A DNA stretch of 64,000 bases from Manganitrophus sp963718695 (GCA_963718695.1 OY970371.1:3224001-3288000); one strand, 5' to 3'. Shown: positions 52,291 to 60,950, counted from the stretch's first letter. Made by a program: numbers and translations. Notes: generated by a model from the letters alone, not told the origin.

Positions 52291-52611
52291 TTACTTCTTT
52301 TTCTTATTTTGCGCAATCAGCCAGAGAAGACTCTTGTCTCCCAGGACTTGGAGGGCATAGGAGGTGTGGGGAGGAAGGGTGATTCGGTCGCCGTCGCGGA
52401 GGGTGTCGGTGTCGGCGCCGACGGTGATCTTGGCTTCGCCGCGTAAGACCCAGAGGATCGTTTCGGCAGGGTACTTTCGGCTGGGATAGGTCGTGCCGGG
52501 TTTATCGACCCAGAATTCGGGCTGATAGCCCTGGGCTTTTAATTCCTTTTCGAGGGCGACTTTTTGCGCCGGCTCGCCCGGCTTCTCCCAGCGGCGGATA
52601 ATGAAGGGCAT
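52291..52611 (-). CDS. Small cupin-domain protein
   Basis: 106 residues, one conserved-barrel cupin domain: KYPAETILWVLRGEAKITVG and DGDRITLPPHTSYALQV. Two metal-binding His of the classic cupin motif are largely absent (only one in PPHTSY), so catalysis is doubtful; a ligand-binding or stabilising role is likely. The start overlaps the aminotransferase stop (TAATG), so it is translationally coupled to it. Confidence 0.85.
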   Translation of the reverse strand: MPFIIRRWEKPGEPAQKVALEKELKAQGYQPEFWVDKPGTTYPSRKYPAETILWVLRGEAKITVGADTDTLRDGDRITLPPHTSYALQVLGDKSLLWLIAQNKKKK

Positions 52612-53975
52612 TATTTCGGCGTTCGCTCCCCTTCTACCTCGGCAAGCACTTCTTCGAAGATCGCCAGCGCCCGCTCCACTTCCGGACGCTTGATCACCAA
52701 TGGCGGCACAAAGCGCAGAACGTTCTGTCCGCAGCCCAAGATGAGGAGTCCTTTCTCGAAGCAGCGCTGGATGATCTTGTTCCGCTCCGGAATCGCCATC
52801 TCTTTGGTCTCGCGGTCCCGGACCAGTTCGACGCCGACCATCAGGCCGAAGCCCCGGACATCGCCGATCAGGCGATGGGTTTTCTGCATCGCCCGAAGCC
52901 GGGAGAGCAGATGGTTTCCCATCTTCTCCGCGTTCTGCATCAGCCCCCCGTTTTCGAGAAGATCGATCGTCGCCAGCCCCGCCTCGCAGGCGATCGGGTT
53001 TCCGCCGAAGGTATTGGCGTGCGCCCCCGGCGCCCAGCGCATCAACGCCTCGCGGGCGATCATCGCGCCGAGCGGCATTCCCGACGCCAATCCCTTCGCG
53101 AGCGTCATCACATCGGGAACGAGGTTGAAGTGCTCGGAGGCGAACATCTTCCCGGTCCGGCCCATTCCGGTCTGGATCTCATCGACGACGACCTGAATTC
53201 CGAATTCGCGCGCCAGATCGGAGAGCTCGCCCAAGAAGCGCTTCGGCGGGACGACATAGCCTCCCTCCCCCTGGATCGGCTCGACGAAGATCGCGGCGAC
53301 CTCTTCGGGGGAGACGAGATGCCGGAAGGCGACCTCCCGAATCCAGTTCAGTGTATAGCGGTCGCACTCCTCGGCCGGAATACCGGCGGGCGGGCGGTAT
53401 GGATTCGGATAAGGGGCATGAACCACCCCCGGAACCAGCGGCGCAAAACCGGCACGATGGACGACTTTGCTCGCCGTGAGCGAGAGCGCTCCCATGCTCC
53501 GGCCGTGAAAGGCCCCTAAGAAGGCGATGTAGTAGGGGCGGCGCGTCTGATGGCGGACGAGCTTCATCGCCGCCTCGGTCGACTCGGTGCCGGAGTTGGT
53601 GAAGAAGACCTTCTTCCGCTCCCGGCCCGGCGCCAGCGCGTTGAGTTTCTCGCCGAGAAGGACCTCGGAGGAATAGTAAAAGTCCGTCCCCGACATATGG
53701 ATCAGCCGCTTCGCCTGATCGACGATCGCCTTGACCACCTTCGGATGGCAATGCCCGGTCGCCGTCACGGCGATGCCGGAGGTAAAATCGAGAAAACGGT
53801 TTCCATCGACGTCGGTAATGATGCTCCCCTTCGCCGATTGAACCACCAGCGGATAAGCGCGCGTGTAGGAGGGGGAGATCACCGCGTTGTCGCGCTCGAC
53901 CCACTTCCGGGCGTTCGGTCCGGGGGGTGTCCCCTTGAGCGATGGAATTTTCTTATTATTATTTTTTTTCTTCAT
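52611..53975 (-). CDS. Class III aminotransferase, 4-aminobutyrate-type
   Basis: 454 residues. GabT-like signatures: TDVDGNRFLDFTSGIAV, FTNSGTESTEAAMKLVRHQT, VEPIQGEGGYVVPP, DEIQTGMGRTGK, and Schiff-base Lys in MTLAKGLASGMPLGA. It moves an omega-amino group to 2-oxoglutarate. Forty-eight bases after the agmatinase gene and coupled to a cupin: putrescine- or GABA-related catabolism is plausible. A second, unrelated-context paralogue sits at 24323-25519. Confidence 0.9.
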   Translation of the reverse strand: MKKKNNNKKIPSLKGTPPGPNARKWVERDNAVISPSYTRAYPLVVQSAKGSIITDVDGNRFLDFTSGIAVTATGHCHPKVVKAIVDQAKRLIHMSGTDFYYSSEVLLGEKLNALAPGRERKKVFFTNSGTESTEAAMKLVRHQTRRPYYIAFLGAFHGRSMGALSLTASKVVHRAGFAPLVPGVVHAPYPNPYRPPAGIPAEECDRYTLNWIREVAFRHLVSPEEVAAIFVEPIQGEGGYVVPPKRFLGELSDLAREFGIQVVVDEIQTGMGRTGKMFASEHFNLVPDVMTLAKGLASGMPLGAMIAREALMRWAPGAHANTFGGNPIACEAGLATIDLLENGGLMQNAEKMGNHLLSRLRAMQKTHRLIGDVRGFGLMVGVELVRDRETKEMAIPERNKIIQRCFEKGLLILGCGQNVLRFVPPLVIKRPEVERALAIFEEVLAEVEGERTPK

Positions 53976-54023
53976 GGGAAACCTCTTCCGGCGGCGATCG
54001 CGTACCCCTCGACGCCTGCTAAT

Positions 54024-54950
54024 CTAAATCACGGTGAGTCGCTTGCCCTGCGCTTTTCTGCGATGAACCAGGCCGAAGATCTCGGTGATGATCCGAAGCG
54101 CGGCGAAACTGGTGATATCGGAGACATCGAGCGGCGGCGCCACCTCCACCAGATCGGCCCCGACGATCGGAAGCGGATGGAGCCCCCGGATCAGCGTGAT
54201 CACGTCGCGCGTGCTGAGCCCCCCCGCATCGGGAATACCGGTTCCCGGCGCGAAGGCCGGGTCGAGCGCATCAATATCAACCGACAGATAGACATTCTGC
54301 AGATCGGCAAACTGCTTGACGATCTCATCGGCGATCGCCTTCATTCCGCGCTCCGCCACTTCATAGGCGGGATACATCTTCATCTCGTTTTTCTGGATGA
54401 ATTGCAGACCGGCCATCTCGAAGCAGCGGGTGCCGACCAAGATCGTCTTTTTTGGATCGAATTTTTCCGTCTCCATCGTCCGTCGAAGCGGACAGGCGTG
54501 CGAGTAGGAAGAGCCGTCGAAGCTGTCGGAGAGATCGGTATGGGCATCGACAAAAATCAGACCGATCTTTTCGGTCGCCCGTTTGCTGAAGGCCTGATGG
54601 ACCGGGATGACGACCGAATGGTCTCCGCCCAGCGTCAGGACAAAAGAGCGGGCCGCCCGCGCATCGACCGCCTTCTCCAGCTTCGGGAACGCGGCGACGA
54701 AATTTTTCCCGAACGGAAGATTGCCGTCATCGCGGATCACCAGCTCCTTGAGGAGCTCTCCCGTCTCCAGGACCGGCGGGATTTCGCTCGAGACCCTTCG
54801 GATGGCATCGGGCCCCTCGGCCGCGCCTTTTCGATAACAGACCGCGCCGTCATAGGGAAGGCCGACGATCGTAATGTCGGGCGCTTCCGCCTTCGGCCGG
54901 TTGAGTCCCGCCCACCATTTTTCTTCTTTCGATTTCAACTTCCTTGCCAT
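54024..54950 (-). CDS. Agmatinase/arginase-family ureohydrolase
   Basis: 308 residues. Ureohydrolase metal motifs LTLGGDHSV, FVDAHTDLSD and SVDIDALDPAFAPGTG are all present, giving a dimanganese site. Domain length and the GIPDAGGLSTRDV loop match the agmatinase (SpeB)/guanidine-type branch better than arginase. Hydrolyses a guanidino compound to an amine plus urea. Operon order ureohydrolase, transaminase, cupin suggests conversion of the amine to an aldehyde. Confidence 0.9.
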   Translation of the reverse strand: MARKLKSKEEKWWAGLNRPKAEAPDITIVGLPYDGAVCYRKGAAEGPDAIRRVSSEIPPVLETGELLKELVIRDDGNLPFGKNFVAAFPKLEKAVDARAARSFVLTLGGDHSVVIPVHQAFSKRATEKIGLIFVDAHTDLSDSFDGSSYSHACPLRRTMETEKFDPKKTILVGTRCFEMAGLQFIQKNEMKMYPAYEVAERGMKAIADEIVKQFADLQNVYLSVDIDALDPAFAPGTGIPDAGGLSTRDVITLIRGLHPLPIVGADLVEVAPPLDVSDITSFAALRIITEIFGLVHRRKAQGKRLTVI

Positions 54951-54999
54951 AGTTCTATTTTAACATTCCTTTCTTACTTCGGCTTTCACCCACTTTAAA

Positions 55000-55086
55000 T
55001 TATTTCTTTTTCAAACCGGTCACTCGCTTTTTGCGAAGAGCCGCTTCCATCTCCAACGCCTTCACCTTGGACCCGATCGCACTGAG
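55000..55086 (-). pseudogene. Possible C-terminal remnant of a small gene
   Basis: A short frame encodes a typical basic C-terminus (KVKALEMEAALRKKRVTGLKKK cut off after 29 codons by an upstream stop), with no start of its own. Probably the tail of a lost gene. Weak. Confidence 0.2.
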
Positions 55087-55199
55087 CCTTTATGCTCAAC
55101 ACCGGCGATCGATAAAAGCGCCGGTCGATCTTTTGGGTCTACTTCTTAAACACAAAACCGGGTGATTTTAAATGCGGAGAGCGGAGAAAGGGTCGGACC

Positions 55200-55517
55200 C
55201 TAAAAAATTCCGAATCCCCTCTTCCCAAATGAGTAGGCGTCAAAGGCAGCGAAAACGAAGAGGGCCACATTCAACATCATGGCGCGCGGCGAATAACCGG
55301 AAATCTTGAATAAGAAAGCGGCAACGAAGAAGAGGGAAACACCTCGCCCCCATCTCCGCAGATAAAAATGCCCCAGCCCTGCAAACACCAAAGAGAGCAC
55401 CACCGCGACAACCGGCCGAACGGGATCCGGCTCAAAGCGATCCTCCGTCGATTTTCCCGACTCTGATTTCGCTTCAACCGGGGGGGGAGTCTCTTTCTTC
55501 TCCGGTGTCACCTGCAT
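55200..55517 (-). CDS. Small two-to-three-helix membrane protein, copy A
   Basis: 105 residues from ATG 55517 (AGGAGGTTGGG upstream). Charged N-terminus then hydrophobic helices with VLSLVFAGLGHFYLRRWGRG and FVFAAFDAYSFGKRGFGIF. The GLGH...RG and FDAYSxGKRGFGI motifs recall TM2/DUF5683-like membrane proteins. A paralogue lies 48 bp upstream on the same strand. Function unknown. Confidence 0.75.
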   Translation of the reverse strand: MQVTPEKKETPPPVEAKSESGKSTEDRFEPDPVRPVVAVVLSLVFAGLGHFYLRRWGRGVSLFFVAAFLFKISGYSPRAMMLNVALFVFAAFDAYSFGKRGFGIF

Positions 55518-55565
55518 CCCAACCTCCTCTCGACCCTCACGCCCCATTCCATCATGGAGTCATTC

Positions 55566-55898
55566 CTAGACAATTCCAAACCCGCGCCGTCCGATTGAAA
55601 AAGCATCAAAGGCGGCAAAGATGAAAAGGATGATGTTCAGCGCCGTCGCCGGCGGCCAATATGCGGTGAGGCTATAGACCATCACCCCCGCTGCCAGCAG
55701 GAGCCCTCCTCGAAGGTATTCCTGGAGGATCAAGTGGCCCAGCCCCGCGAAGGCGATTGAAAGGACCGCCGCGGCGACCGCCTTCCAGAGCGGTTGCGGA
55801 GCGGCCGGCTCACCCCCGCTTCCCTCCCGCAAGCCGCGCTTCAGCGAGCCGGTCGGCCGCTTCGGACGGGAGGATCGACTCTTTCTTGGCAAGGGCAA
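55566..55898 (-). CDS. Small membrane protein, copy B
   Basis: About 110 residues, TTG 55898, start uncertain because it overlaps the leucine dehydrogenase end by 89 bp; a later start is possible. Shares AGLGH, three hydrophobic helices and the C-terminal FAAFDAFSIGRRGFGIV with copy A, so the two arose by tandem duplication. Co-transcribed with the dehydrogenase. Confidence 0.7.
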   Translation of the reverse strand: MPLPRKSRSSRPKRPTGSLKRGLREGSGGEPAAPQPLWKAVAAAVLSIAFAGLGHLILQEYLRGGLLLAAGVMVYSLTAYWPPATALNIILFIFAAFDAFSIGRRGFGIV

Positions 55899-56862
55899 AC
55901 ACCTCCTTCAATCGGTCGTAGATCGCTTCAATCTTTTTGTAGGCCCGCTCCTTCGAGTAGCCGTTGAGCTCCTCGGCAATGTTGATCAGCCCGCCGGCAT
56001 TCAGAACATAGTCGGGAGTATAAAGGATATTGTGCTCCTTGAGAAGCACCGCCGCTTTGGCGTTCTCCAACTGATTGTTCGCGGCGCCGGCGACAATCGC
56101 GCAGGAAAGGCGCGGGACGGTCCGCTCGTTGATAAACCCGCCCAGCGCGCAGGGGGCAAAAATATCGCATTCGACCCGATAAATTTCATGTCCCAAAAAG
56201 GGATCGGCGCCGGTGACCTTGCAAATGGCGGCGACCCGCTCGGGGTCCATGTCGCAGACGGCGAGCTTCGCCCCTGCCTTGTGCAGGAGCACGGCAAGCG
56301 CATAACCGACCTTGCCGATGCCCTGGATCGCAATCTTTCTCCCCTGAAAAGAGCCTTCTCCAAAGCGCTCTTCGAGCGCGGCGCGCATCCCGCAGAAGAC
56401 CCCATACGCGGTCGCCGGCGAAGGATCGCCGCTTCCTCCCTTTTCTTCCGGAAGACCGGCGGCATGCGGCATCACCTGATGCATTCGGTCGATATCGGCA
56501 AGGCCGATCCCGACATCCTCGGCCACGATGTACCGCCCACCGAGAGAGGCGACTTGCTTTGCGAAAGCGATCAACTTCGCCTCGCTCTTGTCTTTCTTCG
56601 CATCCCCCCAGATCACGCTTTTTCCCCCGCCGAGGGGAAGATCGGCCATCGCCGCTTTGTAGGTCATCGCCCTTGAAAGGCGAAGCGCGTCGGTGAGGGC
56701 CGCCTCGGCGTCGGGATAAAGCCACATCCGGCAGCCGCCGAGCGCCGGCCCCAGCCGGGTGTTGTGGATCGCGATGATCGCTTGAAGACCGGAAGCGCGA
56801 TCGGAGCAGAACAGGACCTGCTCATGCCCTTCCGTTTTCATCTGTTCAAATAAATTGTTCAT
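55810..56862 (-). CDS. Leucine dehydrogenase-type Glu/Leu/Phe/Val dehydrogenase
   Basis: 350 residues. Amino-acid dehydrogenase motifs: GPALGGCRMWLYPDAEAAL, PLGGGKSVIWG with the catalytic Lys region, and Rossmann IQGIGKVGYALAVLLHKAGAKLAV (NAD type). Length and GGCR motif fit leucine/branched-chain dehydrogenases, which reversibly deaminate leucine, valine or isoleucine. A tandem hairpin repeat separates it from the glutamate dehydrogenase upstream on the same strand. Confidence 0.9.
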   Translation of the reverse strand: MNNLFEQMKTEGHEQVLFCSDRASGLQAIIAIHNTRLGPALGGCRMWLYPDAEAALTDALRLSRAMTYKAAMADLPLGGGKSVIWGDAKKDKSEAKLIAFAKQVASLGGRYIVAEDVGIGLADIDRMHQVMPHAAGLPEEKGGSGDPSPATAYGVFCGMRAALEERFGEGSFQGRKIAIQGIGKVGYALAVLLHKAGAKLAVCDMDPERVAAICKVTGADPFLGHEIYRVECDIFAPCALGGFINERTVPRLSCAIVAGAANNQLENAKAAVLLKEHNILYTPDYVLNAGGLINIAEELNGYSKERAYKKIEAIYDRLKEVFALAKKESILPSEAADRLAEARLAGGKRG

Positions 56863-56880
56863 GTCTCTCCATCTGTGGAG

Positions 56881-56929
56881 GGGCGCACCGATGTGTGCGC
56901 CCTAAATGGGCAGACACCGAGGTCTGCCC
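56881..56929. repeat. Two tandem hairpin repeats
   Basis: GGGCGCAC-CGATGT-GTGCGCCC (56881-56902) and GGGCAGAC-ACCGAG-GTCTGCCC (56908-56929), each eight pairs with a 6-base loop. Core resembles the 48684-48709 hairpin. Repeated-element type, possibly also stabilising the mRNA end of the Gdh gene. Confidence 0.6.
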
Positions 56930-56941
56930 CTACATTTCATT

Positions 56942-58222
56942 TTACGGATACAACCCGCGCACCAGGTGGGCGCTGGCGATCTTCTCGATGCCGGTCATCA
57001 TGGCGGCCAATCTCATATCGACCTTCTCCGAAAGCGATCGCGCGAGGACCCGCTGAAACGCCTCGGTGATAATCTCGGCGAGACGACCCTGAATCTCCTT
57101 CTCATTCCAAAAATAGTTCTGAAGATCCTGGACCCATTCAAAGTACGAAACGATCACCCCCCCCGCGTTGGCCAAAATATCAGGGAGGATAAAGATCCCC
57201 CGGTCGTTGAGGAACACATCGGCATCCAGGTCGGTCGGACCGTTCGCCCCTTCCGCCAGGATGCGGCACCGAAGCCGCCCGGCATTCTTGATGTGGATCG
57301 CCCCCGCCAGTGCGGCCGGGATGAGAACCGTGCACGGCTGCTCCAGCAGCTCTTCGGGAGAGATCGGATCGGCCCCCGGAAAACCGACCACACTTTCCGT
57401 CTGCTCTTTATAAGGGAGAAGTCTCGCCAGATCGAGGCCTCTCGGATCGTAGATCGCCCCGGTGGAATCGGAGACACCGATCACCTGTATCCCGTGCGCC
57501 GAGAGCATCCGCGCCGCGTGCCGGCCGACATTCCCGAACCCTTGGATGATCGCCGTGCTCCCCGCGATGGGCAGATTGAGATAACGGAGCGCCTCCAGAA
57601 TCGTCACAAAGAGACCGCGGCCGGTCGCCTCCTCACGTCCGAGCGAGCCGCCGATGCTGATCGGCTTTCCCGTCACCACCTCTGCGACCGAATACCCTTT
57701 GAACTGGCTGTAGGTATCCATAATCCAGGCCATCACCTGCTCGTTGGTCCCCACGTCGGGGGCGGGGATGTCTTGATCGGGCCCGATGATCGGAAAGATC
57801 TCTGCCGTATAGCGGCGGGTCAGCCGCTGCAGTTCGTTGCGCGAGAGCACTTTCGGATCGCATCGAACCCCGCCTTTGGCCCCTCCATAGGGAAGACCGG
57901 CCAAGGCGCACTTCCAGGTCATCCGCATCGCCAGCGCCGCCGTCTCGCCGAGCGTGACGGAGGGATGGTAGCGAATCCCCCCTTTGAAGGGCCCCAGCGC
58001 CGAATCGTGCTGAACACGATAGCCGCGGAAGACCTCGACATGGCCGTCGTCGCGCCGGATCGGGATGCTGACGGTCAACGTTCGTTGCGGACATTTGAAC
58101 CGCTCACTCAGGTTCGGATCGAGATTCAGGCGGGCGGCCGCCCGCTCAAATTGAGCGAGGGCGAGTTTGTACTCCGGATGCTCAAGTTCACCCAGCCATT
58201 CGCGTACTTCGCTCTCGGACAT
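56942..58222 (-). CDS. gdhA: Glutamate dehydrogenase
   Basis: 426 residues from ATG 58222 (AAGGGAG upstream; a longer frame reaches 58297). Signature LPYGGAKGGVRCDPKVLS with the catalytic Lys, GPFKGGIRYHPSV, PAPDVGTNEQVMAWIMD, and Rossmann IIQGFGNVGRHAARML. Interconverts glutamate and 2-oxoglutarate plus ammonia. Length fits the hexameric 50-kDa type. Same strand as leucine dehydrogenase; together they handle amino-acid nitrogen release. Confidence 0.93.
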   Translation of the reverse strand: MSESEVREWLGELEHPEYKLALAQFERAAARLNLDPNLSERFKCPQRTLTVSIPIRRDDGHVEVFRGYRVQHDSALGPFKGGIRYHPSVTLGETAALAMRMTWKCALAGLPYGGAKGGVRCDPKVLSRNELQRLTRRYTAEIFPIIGPDQDIPAPDVGTNEQVMAWIMDTYSQFKGYSVAEVVTGKPISIGGSLGREEATGRGLFVTILEALRYLNLPIAGSTAIIQGFGNVGRHAARMLSAHGIQVIGVSDSTGAIYDPRGLDLARLLPYKEQTESVVGFPGADPISPEELLEQPCTVLIPAALAGAIHIKNAGRLRCRILAEGANGPTDLDADVFLNDRGIFILPDILANAGGVIVSYFEWVQDLQNYFWNEKEIQGRLAEIITEAFQRVLARSLSEKVDMRLAAMMTGIEKIASAHLVRGLYP

Positions 58223-58271
58223 ATGTCGGTCTCCCTTCATTACAAACGCCGTCTTTATAAAGGACGGCCTT

Positions 58272-59300
58272 CTATTTCGACGGAGGGGCGGCCCCATTAA
58301 TTTCGAGTTGAATCGCGGCGTGGCCGATCTTGAACTGTTGACAGAGGAGAAAGTTGATTTTCTTCAGCAGATGCGTCGTCTCTTTCAGAGGCATGTCTTC
58401 CACCGCTACGTGGGCCGACAGGGCATACATCCCGGAGGTCAGCGTCCAGACATGAACATCGTGGACATCGCGCACCTCTTCGAGGACTTTCACCGCCTCT
58501 ACCACGAGAATCGGATCGATTCCCTTCGGCGTCGCCTCCAGTAAAATATCGACCGAGTCCATCATCAGACGGAACGCCCAATAAAGAATGAAGAGCGAGA
58601 GGAGGACCCCCACCAGCGGATCGAGAAACCACCATTGCGTGAAATAGATCGCTCCGGCCGCCGCCACCACCCCGATGGAAGAGAGGGTGTCTCCGATCAT
58701 GTGCAGATAAGCCGACTTCACATTGAGGCTGTTTCGAATGGAGCGGCTCAGCAGGGCGGCGGTGATCAGGTTGGTGATCAAGCCGACCGAGGCGATGAGG
58801 ATCATTTCCACCGTGGCCACCGGGACCGGGTCATAAAACCGTTGGTACGCTTCGTAGAAGATCCAAAGGGTCACCAACAAAAGAAGGAAGCTGTTCAGCA
58901 GGGCCGCCAGGATTTCAAGGCGGTAGAAGCCGAACGTCTTCTTGGAGGTGGGGGGCTTGGCCGAAAAAATCATCGCGACGAAACTAATTGAGAGGGCGAG
59001 CAGGTGGGTCAACATGTGGCCAGCGTCGGAGAGAAGGGCCAAGCTCTGCGTCATGAGCCCTCCGGCGACCTCGAGAATCATCACCCCGCCGGTAAGAAGA
59101 ATCGCCGAGAAGAGCCGCTTGCGCTCCGCCGACCAGAAGGATGAAAATGCAATCGGTTGGATCGCGCTGTGGGGATGCCCTAAATCGAGGCCGCAACTCT
59201 GCTGGCAAGGATGATAGGTCTCCTGATCCTCGGATTCGTGACGATGTCCCGTGACGATCGACCGGAAATCTACTTCCACAGTTTTTTTAAACCTTTCCAA
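58272..59300 (-). CDS. Cation diffusion facilitator metal exporter
   Basis: 342 residues: a His/Cys-rich N-terminus (GHRHESEDQE, HPCQQSCGLDLGHPH), six transmembrane helices, and a C-terminal ferredoxin-like domain. The transport site is H95-x3-H99 (DAGHMLTH) and H200-x3-D204 (YLHMIGD). Zinc CDFs usually have HxxxD in the first helix, so the second His is unusual and may change metal choice. Substrate probably Zn, Co or a related divalent metal. Starts TTG 59300 or GTG 59279, both overlapping the small upstream gene. Confidence 0.9.
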   Translation of the reverse strand: MERFKKTVEVDFRSIVTGHRHESEDQETYHPCQQSCGLDLGHPHSAIQPIAFSSFWSAERKRLFSAILLTGGVMILEVAGGLMTQSLALLSDAGHMLTHLLALSISFVAMIFSAKPPTSKKTFGFYRLEILAALLNSFLLLLVTLWIFYEAYQRFYDPVPVATVEMILIASVGLITNLITAALLSRSIRNSLNVKSAYLHMIGDTLSSIGVVAAAGAIYFTQWWFLDPLVGVLLSLFILYWAFRLMMDSVDILLEATPKGIDPILVVEAVKVLEEVRDVHDVHVWTLTSGMYALSAHVAVEDMPLKETTHLLKKINFLLCQQFKIGHAAIQLEINGAAPPSK

Positions 59301-59458
59301 GAAAAATAGAAAATTCCGAGGAGCAAAAGATAGATAACGACGAGCGCGAGTTTCGGCTGGGTTGGATAGAGGCTAAAGACAACATAAATCAGGATACCCA
59401 ATAACAACTGGGCAATCAGGATATCCCCAGACCATTTTCCCTTGTTGGAGTCGGACAT
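59270..59458 (-). CDS. Small two-helix membrane protein
   Basis: 62 residues from ATG 59458 (AGGAGCGAGGAGC upstream; the open frame extends to 59626 without start signals). Two hydrophobic segments (LIAQLLLGILIYVVFSL, LALVVIYLLLLGIFYFSW) with a Lys-rich end. The end overlaps the CDF gene start by about 31 bp, so translation is coupled. Function unknown. Confidence 0.7.
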   Translation of the reverse strand: MSDSNKGKWSGDILIAQLLLGILIYVVFSLYPTQPKLALVVIYLLLLGIFYFSWKGLKKLWK

Positions 59459-59498
59459 GCTCCTCGCTCCTGAGTATAACACAAACCGAAAAGATCCC

Positions 59499-60317
59499 CT
59501 AGCCGCGCCCCTCGGACGACCGGGAGCGCATCGTTCCGACCCCCGCCTTTGAAAAAGGAATCTCAATACGCAAGCCGTCATAGGCGAGTGAAACCGATTC
59601 CGGCAGCGATGGGGAGAGCCCTTCATAGTCGAAATGATGCGACAGATGGGTTAAGAAGGCCCGCTTCGGGGAGAGCCGGGCAATGATCTCCAATGCTTGC
59701 GTGAGATTGAAGTGAGTCGCGTGAGGCCGATGGCCGACCGCGCTGAGGATCAAAAGATCGAGTCCCTTCAACATTGCGAAGGAAGACTCCGGAATACGGT
59801 TGCAATCGGTAAGATAGGCGGCCGCTCCGAGCCGGTAGCCGAACACGCTCATCGTTCCATGAAGAAGCGGGATCGGATCGACTTGAAAATCAAACAAGGT
59901 GAACGATTCTGAAACCGGAAAGGCGGTCATCTGCGGCTTGGCGCTCTCGGAAGGCCCCTCCGAGAAAATATATGAAAAGGCCCGCCGGACCCCGGCCAAT
60001 GTCTCATCCGATCCATAACAAGGGATGGCGCTCTTTTGGATGAAGTTATAACTGCGGATCTCATCCAATCCGTAGATGTGATCGGCATGGGCATGAGTAA
60101 AGAGGACGGCATCGACCCGCGCGATCTGCTCGCGGAGCGCCTGCTGACGGAGATCGACGCTGGTATCGATGAGGATCGAGCGATTTTGATACTCGATCCA
60201 GAGAGAAGAACGGGTTCGTTTGTTTCGGGGATGAGAAGAAAGACAGACCGGGCAGCGGCAGCCAATCGCGGGGACGCCGGTCGACGTGCCGGTACCTAGG
60301 AGGGTCCACCTCATCAT
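59499..60317 (-). CDS. PhnP-like metallo-beta-lactamase-fold phosphodiesterase
   Basis: 272 residues. MBL motif H75-x-H77-x-D79-H80 (FTHAHADHIYGLDE), N-terminal LGTGTSTGVPAIGCRCPVC with a Cys triplet that can bind zinc, and later HGT, LTDCN and HLSHH residues completing the metal site. Family: PhnP/ribonuclease-Z-like cyclic phosphodiesterases. Its start overlaps the end of the small exported gene upstream. Substrate unknown. Confidence 0.87.
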   Translation of the reverse strand: MMRWTLLGTGTSTGVPAIGCRCPVCLSSHPRNKRTRSSLWIEYQNRSILIDTSVDLRQQALREQIARVDAVLFTHAHADHIYGLDEIRSYNFIQKSAIPCYGSDETLAGVRRAFSYIFSEGPSESAKPQMTAFPVSESFTLFDFQVDPIPLLHGTMSVFGYRLGAAAYLTDCNRIPESSFAMLKGLDLLILSAVGHRPHATHFNLTQALEIIARLSPKRAFLTHLSHHFDYEGLSPSLPESVSLAYDGLRIEIPFSKAGVGTMRSRSSEGRG

Positions 60318-60318
60318 G

Positions 60319-60669
60319 TTACGGGGCTTCCTCAGGGGGCTTCTCAGGGGTCTCGCGTTTCTGGATCATCTCTTCAAAGGACTTCATCAGGTCATCATGT
60401 TTCTGGACCAATCCGTCGATCTCTGCCGTCATGTCGGTAATTCTCTTTCGCATCGTTTTTTTCTGAGCCGCGGAGGTCTTCCCCAAGAGGAGGTTTTCGG
60501 TCATCTCGGCCTGATCTTTCATGACCATCAACATTTGATGCAAAAGGCGGTGATGCTCTCGGAGGATTCGGTTTCTGCTAATGACATCTTTCCCGTCGGT
60601 GGCCCCGGCGGCGCCCACCGAAAAGAAGAGGACAATCAATAAAGCAACGACGGTTGCGCACTTCTGCAA
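60319..60669 (-). CDS. Small exported helical protein
   Basis: 116 residues, TTG 60669 with AAGGAG upstream inside the DUF507 gene end. Signal peptide (cleavage near AAGATDG) then a Met/Gln/Lys-rich helical region (HRLLHQMLMVMKDQAEM, KRITDMTAEIDGLVQKH) ending in a Pro/Glu-rich tail. No family recognised. Packed between the DUF507 pair and the PhnP-like gene in one operon. Confidence 0.65.
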   Translation of the reverse strand: MQKCATVVALLIVLFFSVGAAGATDGKDVISRNRILREHHRLLHQMLMVMKDQAEMTENLLLGKTSAAQKKTMRKRITDMTAEIDGLVQKHDDLMKSFEEMIQKRETPEKPPEEAP

Positions 60670-60945
60670 TTACTTTCTCCTTTTTTTCATTTCCTCGTTA
60701 AAGGTTTTCTGATAAAGGATGTCCCATTCCGGGCTTCCTTCGACGATTCTGCGGGAGTAAGAGGAGAGCTTCTGCCGGACCAACTCATCGATCTGGCCGT
60801 CGAGCTTTAATTCCGAGTGGAGGGTCCGCTTGATCTGGCGGAGGATGGCCTCCTTCTCCACTTTTCGCTCAACGGAGGGATCTTTCTCCAGCGCTTGGAG
60901 AATCATGTGAGAGAGATGGCTGATCTTTTCTTCGCTGAGGCTCAT
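60670..60945 (-). CDS. DUF507-family protein, copy B
   Basis: 91 residues, helical, with the DUF507 pattern KISHLSHMILQALEKD...IKRTLHSELKLDGQIDELVRQKLSSYSR. Function of the family is not known. Paired with copy A five bases upstream, as is usual for this family, which suggests a heteromer. Confidence 0.85.
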   Translation of the reverse strand: MSLSEEKISHLSHMILQALEKDPSVERKVEKEAILRQIKRTLHSELKLDGQIDELVRQKLSSYSRRIVEGSPEWDILYQKTFNEEMKKRRK

Positions 60946-60950
60946 CTATA

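Noticed and set aside
52077..52316. 79-codon minus-strand frame between the cupin and hypothetical genes
   Set aside because: Runs through a perfect palindrome and overlaps the cupin end; no ribosome site.
53550..54998. 482-codon open frame opposite the agmatinase and transaminase genes
   Set aside because: Spans two conserved genes in antisense; no domain.
56906..58300. 464-codon open frame opposite glutamate dehydrogenase
   Set aside because: Antisense of a conserved enzyme, no ribosome site and no recognisable domain.
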